From assembly GCA_018644745.1 (NCBI GenBank), contig JABGPX010000375.1:1-5625 (forward strand): a DNA stretch of 5,625 nt, written 5' to 3'. The notes below the pieces were generated by a model. That model was given only the letters and a program-made list of their open reading frames with translations. It had not been told where the DNA came from and searched no databases. Position 1 is the first letter of the stretch; every line of letters begins with the position of its first letter. Origin of the DNA: Spirochaetales bacterium. Its GTDB lineage: Bacteria > Spirochaetota > Spirochaetia > ARS1246. Made by a program: the position numbers and the translations under genes. Positions 1 through 4,911 of the stretch are shown piece by piece.

Positions 1-1
1 G

Positions 2-130
2 ATGAAATCGTGGCAAAAGCAGACTGTTCGAGCTGTTCGGAAGTACGGATACGCTAAAAAAATCGGGATGGGAGAAAGCTTTGTTTCGTTTTTACACAGA
101 GCGGGCACCCGGCTGACGTACAAGGAATAG
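2..130 (+). CDS. Open 3' tail of an unidentified reading frame (partial or small ORF)
   Basis: A frame open from the left edge ends with TAG at 128-130 and encodes about 42 residues, beginning with an ATG codon at position 2 that may be internal. The peptide is basic and contains the stretch GYAKKIGMGESFVSFLHRAG; it lacks obvious membrane or export signals. I do not recognise the family. It could be the C-terminus of a gene entering from the left, or a chance open frame. A competing frame from position 1 stays open only to a TAA at 55-57. No ribosome binding site can be judged because the window starts here. The lipoprotein gene to its right is on the opposite strand and converges on it, with about 70 bases between. 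Confidence 0.35.
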   Translation: MKSWQKQTVRAVRKYGYAKKIGMGESFVSFLHRAGTRLTYKE

Positions 131-200
131 CGTGCCGCCGGTGTGTTGTTATTGGGCGTTTTCCCTGAGATCATAGTGTTTGGCGCAGTTGGTGAAATCC

Positions 201-284
201 TTATCGGTAATTTTGCCTACCTGATGAACTTTCTCCCCTTATCATAATGGCGCCGCTGCCTGTTACAACCGAGCCTTTTGCACT
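201..284 (-). repeat. Inverted repeat, left arm (pairs with 4524-4607)
   Basis: The terminal 84 bases of the intact lipoprotein gene form the left arm of an imperfect inverted repeat (77 of 84 bases by eye) whose right arm is 4524-4607. The two arms face outward and enclose about 4.2 kb. The longest exactly matching blocks are 27 and 29 bases, near the minimum useful for homologous recombination. Confidence 0.8.
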
Positions 285-1121
285 CGTTCTACCCGCGTTG
301 ATTTTGCCGGATGATGATTCTAAGTCCATAGTAAACTCATCAAGATCGTTTGTGAAATTTATATCAATTGACCCCGAGCTCGTATGAAACGATGAATTGC
401 CGGTAACGGCGACGCCTTCACCTTTCAAGTTGCCCGAACTTGACCGCAACTCGATTATGCCCCTTGAATCAGCTATACTCATTTTTCCGGATGTGGATCT
501 GGCATTGATAGATCCAATGATATTATCGTATGTCTGCTTGCCCGAGGTAGATTCCGCTTCGATATCACCGTCTGAGTCCTTTGTCTCGATATTCCCCGAT
601 GTTGAGCTCAGCATCTTAGGCCCCATACTCGATACGACCATAAGTCGACCCGAGGTGCTGGCGGCATTAAGATCCGTTTCGCATTCCGATATGCTGATTC
701 TCCCCGAAGTCGCGGAGAGATTTATGCTATCCCCGGAAACTTCGTCGACCGAGAGCGAACCCGAGCTTGTTGTTATCTCCAGTTCCGTGTCGAAAGGAAC
801 AGATATCGTGATACTCGGCTGTTCGAACGACAGGAATCCGCTTTTGCGTTTGCGTCCTTCAACCTTCACCTCGAGAACCGATCCGGTTTTGACGCGGCTT
901 ACTGTTACCCCGCTTCGCCTAATACGCTCAGGAATACTCACTTCTGTATCTACTGAATCCTTCGAATGCCCGGCAACCTCGACCTCAAAGAAAGAACCGT
1001 CAACAATGAGTTTTTCGATGCCGTTAAATGCAAGCTCCTCCTCAAGTGATTCCGAAGTTCCCGAACAGCCAATCAGAAAGACCGCCGCAGACAGCAGCGT
1101 TACTATTACTCGACGAATCAT
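201..1121 (-). CDS. DUF4097-type adhesin-like lipoprotein
   Basis: A 306-residue exported lipoprotein. The start at 1121 is chosen over the in-frame ATG at 1178 because AAAAGGAGAG lies about 5 bases upstream and the N-terminus is then a normal signal peptide: MIRR, a hydrophobic core, and the lipobox LIGC with Cys19 as the lipidation site. After a linker and a beta-rich region comes a long series of roughly 20-residue repeats built around TSG or SSG (for example SSTSGN, ESTSGK, RSTSGK, ESSSGK); about ten copies run to the C-terminus. This pattern is typical of the DUF4097/putative auto-transporter adhesin-like group, whose repeats form a right-handed beta-helix. The exact role is unknown; a surface or periplasmic structural or envelope-stress role is usual speculation. 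It stands alone, reading toward the left edge, and its upstream region abuts the remains of a toxin-antitoxin operon. An inverted partial copy of its 3' end lies at 4521-4607. Stop is TAA. Confidence 0.85.
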   Translation of the reverse strand: MIRRVIVTLLSAAVFLIGCSGTSESLEEELAFNGIEKLIVDGSFFEVEVAGHSKDSVDTEVSIPERIRRSGVTVSRVKTGSVLEVKVEGRKRKSGFLSFEQPSITISVPFDTELEITTSSGSLSVDEVSGDSINLSATSGRISISECETDLNAASTSGRLMVVSSMGPKMLSSTSGNIETKDSDGDIEAESTSGKQTYDNIIGSINARSTSGKMSIADSRGIIELRSSSGNLKGEGVAVTGNSSFHTSSGSIDINFTNDLDEFTMDLESSSGKINAGRTSAKGSVVTGSGAIMIRGESSSGRQNYR

Positions 1122-1183
1122 ACATTCTCTCCTTTTCTGCAAGTTGGCGGTTGCCTCTATTTTCAGCATAGTATCCAAATTGA

Positions 1184-1273
1184 CTATTAGGAACCACCGT
1201 AGCGCAGCGACGATGGCTGATGACAGAGAGGGAGATTAGGGTTTATGAAAACTATGAAGAAAGTACTTCCTGA
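1184..1273 (+). pseudogene. 3' remnant of a BrnT/DUF497-like toxin gene
   Basis: A short frame, open after a TGA at 1181-1183, ends with TGA at 1271-1273. Its last part reads TEREIRVYENYEESTS. The pattern of a basic stretch followed by RExRxYE resembles the C-terminal helix of BrnT (DUF497, PF04365) toxins and can be compared with RERRKYDE in the BrnT copy at 4711. It overlaps the start of the CopG-type antitoxin at 1245-1460, which is the arrangement expected for a toxin followed by its antitoxin. The N-terminal two thirds of the toxin, including the FEWDE-type first strand, are absent. The space upstream is only about 60 bases before the divergent lipoprotein gene. The identification rests on a short motif plus context; a chance frame is possible. 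Confidence 0.5.
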
Positions 1274-1460
1274 CTGAAAAACGGCACGATTTCCAAAACT
1301 GAAACCAACGACAAAATCTATTTCTATCCGATTACCTCAAGCTCTCATTGAGGATCTTAAAATACTGGCAAATGTAAGGGATGTTCCTTACCAGTCATTG
1401 CTCAAGGTTTTTTTAACTGAAAAGGTAAATGATGAATTTGGCAGGAAACGAGTAGGATAG
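1245..1460 (+). pseudogene. Broken CopG-type (PF12441-like) antitoxin gene
   Basis: One frame runs from ATG at 1245 (a second ATG is at 1254) to TAG at 1458-1460 but is interrupted by TGA at 1275-1277. Before the stop it reads MKKVLPD, the usual opening of CopG-type antitoxins that accompany BrnT-like toxins. After the stop come FPKLKPTTKSISIRLP, the DNA-binding strand of a ribbon-helix-helix fold, then helices containing DLKILANVRDVPYQSLLKVF. In intact relatives about 20 acidic residues, often with a WDTHD-like motif, separate these two parts; here they are missing. The gene therefore seems to have suffered a central deletion plus a stop. The 60-codon 3' part could still make a DNA-binding domain only if it restarted, and no suitable ATG with a ribosome site is visible. 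It overlaps the toxin remnant upstream. Confidence 0.7.
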
Positions 1461-1554
1461 CTATCATAGCGATAATACTTCCTATAGATCATAATACTGA
1501 GTTTTACTGCCGTCAAAATGGGTACTGAAAATAAGTCTATTCCGGGTCGTGCGG

Positions 1555-1779
1555 CTACTGCCTTGATCTCATGTTCTCGGTGTAGCTCTGTATTCTCTCT
1601 CGCATCGCGGGATCGTCGGAATCTTTTAGGTAATCGAAGAGTCTAAAATCATTCCGAATAACATTCTTCCCGCGGCGGTTTTTATCGACGGTAAGAATTC
1701 CAAGCCAGTTGCCTTCCTCACCAGGTGAATAGACTATTGTGTGAGCAGCCCGCTTCTTGTCTATGAGACGCTGGTCCTT
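1555..1779 (-). pseudogene. C-terminal remnant of an unidentified protein gene
   Basis: On the minus strand a frame is open from just after an in-frame TAG at 1780-1782 to a TAG stop at 1555-1557, giving 74 residues with no start codon near the beginning. It contains GNWLGILTVDKNRRGKNV, then RLFDYLKDSDDPAMRERI, and ends in NMRSRQ. The composition (charged, with regular hydrophobic spacing and a helical end) looks like real protein, but I cannot assign a family. Since its upstream end meets the SUMF1-domain fragment of the opposite strand at about 1767-1782, it was probably cut there by a rearrangement. It might also be a chance open frame, although no competing plus-strand frame is open across it. 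Confidence 0.45.
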
Positions 1780-1916
1780 CTACTGGCGCAGTAAAAGTAA
1801 AAAGAGGCGGAAACTGGGATGGGAATTTCGCTGCCATTGAAAATACTGCTAGATGGGGCTTTAATTTGACTGACGGTTGGAGCACCGGGATCCGTCCGGT
1901 TCGCACCGCAAGATAA
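1767..1916 (+). pseudogene. 3' fragment of a SUMF1/formylglycine-generating-enzyme-like gene
   Basis: The plus frame after TGA at 1764-1766 reads DAGPSTGAVKVKRGGNWDGN, continues through NTARWGF, and ends with STGIRPVRTAR before TAA at 1914-1916. The order GPxTG, then VxRGGxW, then a closing GIRPVR corresponds to the end of the SUMF1/FGE-sulfatase domain (PF03781), where RGGSW and GFRxVR are hallmark segments. True formylglycine-generating enzymes oxidise a sulfatase cysteine; most bacterial SUMF1 proteins have other or unknown roles. Only about 49 codons remain of a domain that usually exceeds 200 residues, there is no start codon or ribosome site, and the 5' boundary coincides with the unrelated minus-strand remnant. 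It is therefore a stranded gene end, not a functional gene. Confidence 0.65.
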
Positions 1917-1946
1917 TTGAGCGGGAAATATATTGGCAAAATCTGC

Positions 1947-1989
1947 CGGCATAATCCTAAGCGCCTTCTTGTATGCTTAGGACCCGCCG
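1947..1989. repeat. Bipartite inverted repeat (hairpin)
   Basis: An inner perfect 8-base stem, TCCTAAGC (1955-1962) with GCTTAGGA (1975-1982), encloses a 12-base loop. An outer 4-base stem, CGGC (1947-1950) with GCCG (1986-1989), is separated from it by a small asymmetric internal loop of 4 against 3 bases. No T-run follows, so it is not an ordinary intrinsic terminator. It sits about 30 bases after the SUMF1 fragment stop. Function unknown; it could be a recombination or protein-binding site, or the relic of a mobile element end. Confidence 0.5.
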
Positions 1990-2066
1990 TAGTCCCACTT
2001 TCCTTGGTAAAGTAAGTATAAAGCGTGGCACGATTATCGGTTTCTCATATTAGGGCTTCGCATTCT

Positions 2067-2081
2067 TAAATCTGAGATTTA
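2067..2081. repeat. Perfect 15-base palindrome, TAAATCT-G-AGATTTA
   Basis: Two 7-base arms around a single central G form a symmetric site of the size bound by dimeric regulators. It lies about 150 bases upstream of the ATPase promoter. A run of six T is found 9 bases further on, but the stem is too A/T-rich and too tight to be a convincing terminator. Any regulatory role is a guess. Confidence 0.35.
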
Positions 2082-2228
2082 GCAGAACAGGTTTTTTCTA
2101 GCGGATTTACACCAAGCATCCTCGCTATGTGAATTGGGAATAGGATGAACCATATTCTTCATAATGGGTCTATTTTGGGTATGTTGGATTTTTATGGTAG
2201 GTAAATATCCAGATTTATGGACTAAATG

Positions 2229-2256
2229 TTGACGTCTTGGTCCGAAAGTATATAAT
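2229..2256 (+). promoter_or_regulatory. Sigma70-type promoter of the ATPase gene
   Basis: A -35 element TTGACG (2229-2234) and a consensus -10 element TATAAT (2251-2256) are separated by 16 bases. Transcription would begin at about 2262-2264, that is, at or next to the ATG of the ATPase gene. The -10 box lies inside the longer frame that opens with TTG at 2237, which argues against that upstream start. Confidence 0.6.
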
Positions 2257-2263
2257 AATCAGT

Positions 2264-3628
2264 ATGACACGAATTATTATTGCTGATTTAATCGAATGGA
2301 AGCAGAATATAGTAAGAAAAAAACCTCTTGTGCTGAAAGGCGCTCGCCAGGTTGGGAAGACGTGGGTTTTACGGGAGTTTGGTAAAAATTACTACGAAAA
2401 GGAAGGACATAGTACTCACTACGTAGATTTCCGCGAATCCAAGAGATTTCACTCAATTTTCCAGGAAACTTCCAACCCGGGGGAAATAATAAAACTACTC
2501 GAGTTCCAATTGCGAAGACACATTGATACTGCAAATGACCTACTTATTTTTGACGAAATTCAGGAATGCCCAGAAGCTATCACCTCATTTAAATATTTCG
2601 AACAAAATCTTAAGGAATTAGATATTATTGCTGCGGGTTCCCATATGGGATTGATGAAAAATGAAGAGGCTTTTCCTGTAGGGAAAGTAAATTTTCTATA
2701 TATGTTCCCGATGAACTTTGGTGAGTTTGTTTTAGAAATAGATCCTAATGCATATCATTATCTTGATAATTTTGATTTTGAGACACCGCTCCAATCTGTT
2801 GTACATGAAAGGCTGCTTGAACTTTTTACTGTATATTCACTAACTGGCGGCTTGCCGGAAGTAATAAATGCTTTTTTAGAAAAATGGCCAGGTGATGTTA
2901 GAGCTGGAGCTCTTGCTGCAAGAAAGGTGCAGGAAGATCTGATAGTAGGGTATCGCGCTGATTTCGCAAAGTATTCCGGTGTAGTCAATGCTACGCATAT
3001 TAACTATGTATTTGATTCAATTCCATCGCAACTTTCAAAGGCCTTTTCTGAAGGGGTAAAAAAATTCCAATTCAAAAATGTTATTCCGGGAAGAAAAGGA
3101 TTTGACTCCTTAAGAGGACCCCTGTCTTGGTTGATCGAATCAAGATTATGTATAAAGAGCTCAATTGCCAATAAAGCAGCGCATCCACTGACAAGCTATT
3201 ACAATGAAAATAAGTTCAAGGTATTTCTTTTTGATATAGGAATCTTGAACGGTATTCTTAACATTCCGTGTGATGCGATTCTTAGTGAAAAGCTTGGTAC
3301 CTACAAGGGGTTTATGCTAGAAAATTTTGTAGCTCAGGAGTTGTTTTCTCAGACAAATCGGGTGCTCATTTCCTGGACGGAAGGAACCGCCGAACTAGAG
3401 TTTCTTATCAATAGCGGCACTGATATTATTCCTGTGGAAGTGAAATCTGCTGCAAGAAACCGACGATCAAAAAGTTTAGATGCATTTATTGACAGATATT
3501 CACCGCCAAAAGCAATTAAACTCTCAAGACAAAATCTAGGAGAAAACCTTGAACGGAAGATCAGCTCTTGGCCGGTATATATTGCTTATAAACTGATGGA
3601 GAGAATGCAGTTTTTGGGAAAGCACTAG
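2264..3628 (+). CDS. AAA+ ATPase with DUF4143 domain
   Basis: A 454-residue cytoplasmic protein of the AAA_14/DUF4143 family, a widespread accessory group whose biological role is not settled. The Walker A motif GARQVGKT lies at residues 26-33 and the Walker B motif LLIFDEIQECPEA around residues 93-105 with acidic D97-E98. The sensor-like segment IIAAGSHMGL follows; relatives more often have GSLLG, so the His-Met pair is unusual. The C-terminal part contains ELEFLIN, then IIPVEVKSAA, the strand and ExK signature of a restriction-endonuclease-like fold seen in this family; whether it cuts is unknown. Length is normal and the frame is intact. ATG at 2264 is chosen because the TTG alternative at 2237 lies upstream of the -10 box; no ribosome binding site is visible, so a leaderless mRNA is predicted. 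It is a single-gene unit, more A/T-rich than its flanks (about 35% G+C in sampled lines), suggesting acquisition. Its stop TAG shares the palindrome CTAG with the stop of the convergent sulfatase remnant. Confidence 0.85.
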   Translation: MTRIIIADLIEWKQNIVRKKPLVLKGARQVGKTWVLREFGKNYYEKEGHSTHYVDFRESKRFHSIFQETSNPGEIIKLLEFQLRRHIDTANDLLIFDEIQECPEAITSFKYFEQNLKELDIIAAGSHMGLMKNEEAFPVGKVNFLYMFPMNFGEFVLEIDPNAYHYLDNFDFETPLQSVVHERLLELFTVYSLTGGLPEVINAFLEKWPGDVRAGALAARKVQEDLIVGYRADFAKYSGVVNATHINYVFDSIPSQLSKAFSEGVKKFQFKNVIPGRKGFDSLRGPLSWLIESRLCIKSSIANKAAHPLTSYYNENKFKVFLFDIGILNGILNIPCDAILSEKLGTYKGFMLENFVAQELFSQTNRVLISWTEGTAELEFLINSGTDIIPVEVKSAARNRRSKSLDAFIDRYSPPKAIKLSRQNLGENLERKISSWPVYIAYKLMERMQFLGKH

Positions 3629-4507
3629 ATATATCCTGCATTCCGATAATTCGGATCCGCATCAGGCCCGTGGCCCAGTTCGGCAAGCCGGACACGGAAT
3701 TTCGCCATTGCATTTCCGTAGGCGGGACTTAAGGCCATGTTCTGGGTTTCTTTCGGATCAGACTCGAGATCGAAAAGCAGTCACGGGATTTCCTCTCCGT
3801 AATACTGGTACTTCAGATGGTCCTGCTTGATCATGAGATGAGAGGTGCCCATCTGGGAAATCGATTCGTTGTTCCACTCAGTATCCTCGCCCTTGATAAG
3901 CGGGACCATGCTGCGGCTGTCGAGGCCCTTCGGTGTTTCCAGACCGGCCATCTCACACAACGTGACGAAAAGATCGCAAAGGTTAACGTTCTCCGCCACC
4001 ACCTTGCCGGTTTTGAACGCCTTTGGCCAGCTGATGATAAGCGGCACCCGGGCGCTTGCCTCGTAAAAGCGGGTTTTTTCCCAGATACCGTGCTGACCGA
4101 GCATCTCTCCGTGATCGCTTGTATACACGATTATCCACTCGTCGCGATTCTCACCAAGATCTTCAAGCCGCTTTATAACCTGGCCGAAATGCTGATCCAT
4201 CTTCTCGGTCATGGCATAGTAGGAGGCGGTGGCCCTGCGTATAGTCTCCTCGGACGCGTGTACCGGCTTATTCTGCTGGCTCATCGATAGCACCGGGTGA
4301 TCGCAGGGAGTCTCGTTATAGGTGGGTACGCGATCGAGGTAATAGTTATAGAGAATCTCATCCCCAAAGAAAGGATAGTGAGGTTGGATCAGGCTGACTT
4401 TGTGCAGAAGAGGCTGGCCCAAAGAACGGTTCCTGCCAGCGGTTCGACCGCAACGCCACGTCGGCCAGTCTTGAATTCCTGGAGAAATATTTTGCTGATT
4501 CTGCATA
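3625..4507 (-). pseudogene. Sulfatase (PF00884) pseudogene, C-terminal half
   Basis: The remains of a type I sulfatase, an enzyme class that hydrolyses sulfate esters with an active-site formylglycine. Recognisable parts in order are WQEPFF in one frame (near 4421), then VSLIQPHYPFFGDE in the next frame, RRATASYYAMTEKMDQHFG, the metal-site segment YTSDHGEMLGQHG, the conserved KTRFYEASARVPLIISWP, and CEMAGLETPKGLDSRSMVPL. Three lesions are visible. The N-terminal half with the CxPSR active-site motif is missing, cut at about 4507. A frameshift lies between about 4410 and 4421, consistent with roughly 10 extra bases. An in-frame TGA at 3781-3783 splits off a further 51 codons that still read like sulfatase sequence (LLFDLESDPKETQNMA) and end at TAG 3625-3627. 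The longest uninterrupted frame, 3781-4530, is therefore not a genuine protein at its N-terminus. Transcription is unlikely, since no promoter precedes it. Confidence 0.85.
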
Positions 4508-4520
4508 CAACCGGGGCAGA

Positions 4521-4607
4521 ATGAGTGCAAAAGGCTCGGTTGTAACAGGCCGCGGCGCCATTATGATAAGGGGAGAAAGTACATCAAGAAGGCAAAACGA
4601 CAGATAA
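4521..4607 (+). pseudogene. Truncated inverted copy of the DUF4097 gene 3' end
   Basis: This 28-codon frame, ending in TAA at 4605-4607, reads SAKGSVVTGRGAIMIRGEST and ends RRQNDR, matching the last 28 codons of the lipoprotein gene at 201-284 on the other strand. Over 84 bases I count 77 identities. The six altered codons give S to R, S to T, G to R, Y to D and two silent changes. Similarity fades at about 4507-4520, exactly where the sulfatase remnant begins on the opposite strand. With no 5' part, no signal sequence and no ribosome site, it is a relic of a second gene copy, either a paralogue or a product of duplication and inversion. Confidence 0.85.
4524..4607 (+). repeat. Inverted repeat, right arm (pairs with 201-284)
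   Basis: Right arm of the 84-base inverted repeat shared with the end of the DUF4097 lipoprotein gene. It starts at the breakpoint with the sulfatase remnant. Sequence following the TAA on this side does not resemble what follows the TAA on the left side, so the similarity ends at the stop codon. Confidence 0.8.
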
Positions 4608-4674
4608 TTGCACAGCGGTGTTTATCCTCGAACCTATGTTGAATCGACGGCACCAAATTAGCGTTCGTGATGTA

Positions 4675-4704
4675 TTGACAAATCGTACATACAACCTGTA
4701 TGAT
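4675..4704 (+). promoter_or_regulatory. Sigma70-type promoter of the brnTA operon
   Basis: A consensus -35 box TTGACA (4675-4680) and a near-consensus -10 box TATGAT (4699-4704) are 18 bases apart. The predicted transcription start is close to 4711, the GTG start of the toxin gene, so the mRNA would have little or no leader. The operator palindrome overlaps the -10 box and the spacer. Confidence 0.75.
4682..4704. promoter_or_regulatory. Likely BrnA operator in the brnTA promoter
   Basis: A perfect 6-base inverted repeat, CATACA-acc-TGTATG (4688-4702), sits inside a wider imperfect one, ATCGTACA with TGTATGAT (4682-4689 and 4697-4704). It covers the promoter spacer and the -10 box, so a bound dimer would block polymerase. 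BrnA-type ribbon-helix-helix antitoxins are known to autoregulate their operons; binding of this BrnA here is inferred from position and symmetry. Confidence 0.6.
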
Positions 4705-4710
4705 TCTATA

Positions 4711-4911
4711 GTGAAGTTCGAATGGGACGAGACCAAAGACCGTCGTAATTTTAATAAGCACGGCGTCAACTTCAACGATGCAACGGAAATCTTCAGTTCC
4801 ATCAGGGTGACAACCGTCGACGATCGAAAGGCTAATGCGAGAGAGAGGAGAAAATACGATGAGTTCATCGAAGGCACAGCGAATGAAGAAGCTCGAAGGG
4901 ATCAAAGATGA
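4711..4911 (+). CDS. brnT: BrnT-family toxin, internally deleted
   Basis: A 66-residue frame beginning with GTG. The N-terminus VKFEWDETKDRRNFNKHGVNFNDATEIF is a textbook BrnT (DUF497) opening, and RKANARERRKYDE corresponds to its C-terminal region. BrnT is a RelE-like ribonuclease of about 90 residues. Here the text jumps from TVDD (to residue 38) directly to RKAN, so about 30 residues covering the central sheet strands (the usual region of GEERF-like, LLVVVHT-like and IRIISA-like segments) are missing without loss of frame. The toxin is probably inactive but might still be made. GTG 4711 is chosen since the alternative ATG at 4618 lies upstream of the promoter. The frame runs on to TGA at 4909-4911, overlapping brnA by 53 bases, more than is usual. 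The next gene is its antitoxin. Confidence 0.75.
   Translation: MKFEWDETKDRRNFNKHGVNFNDATEIFSSIRVTTVDDRKANARERRKYDEFIEGTANEEARRDQR

Larger units (their letters stand above)
1917..2228. other. Gene-free stretch before the ATPase gene
   Basis: I find no reading frame here that resembles a protein. It holds a bipartite hairpin (1947-1989), a 15-base palindrome (2067-2081) followed by a run of six T (2091-2096), and AT-rich sequence leading into the promoter at 2229. Stops are frequent in all plus-strand frames. Minus-strand frames that cross the SUMF1 fragment look like antisense shadows. Confidence 0.5.

Noticed and set aside
397..1239. A 280-codon plus-strand open frame
   Set aside because: It is antisense to the lipoprotein gene, which has a ribosome site, signal peptide and clear repeats; the plus frame is low-complexity with no family features.
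1472..1498. Direct repeat ATAATACT at 1472-1479 and 1491-1498
   Set aside because: An 8-base A/T-rich word repeated once in A/T-rich sequence is expected by chance; no target duplication or element lies between.
1889..1912. Possible tRNA T-arm (GGTTCGCACC-like)
   Set aside because: The match falls inside the SUMF1 frame (IRPVRTAR) and no acceptor or anticodon arms can be built around it.
1718..1952. Two minus-strand open frames of 63 and 73 codons
   Set aside because: They are antisense to the SUMF1 fragment and show no protein-like pattern of their own; the SUMF1 motifs on the plus strand explain the openness.
1955..1982. Integron attC site or intrinsic terminator
   Set aside because: The hairpin lacks the RYYYAAC/GTTRRRY boxes of attC and has no following T-run; it is reported only as a hairpin.
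1275..3783. TGA read as an amino acid, since TGA interrupts the antitoxin (1275) and the sulfatase (3781)
   Set aside because: hicB ends with TGA in an exact ATGA overlap with hicA, the intact genes use TGG for tryptophan and have no internal TGA, and both interrupted genes carry other lesions.
3817..4524. Plus-strand open frames of 157, 73 and 75 codons
   Set aside because: They are antisense to the sulfatase remnant, whose motifs are unmistakable.
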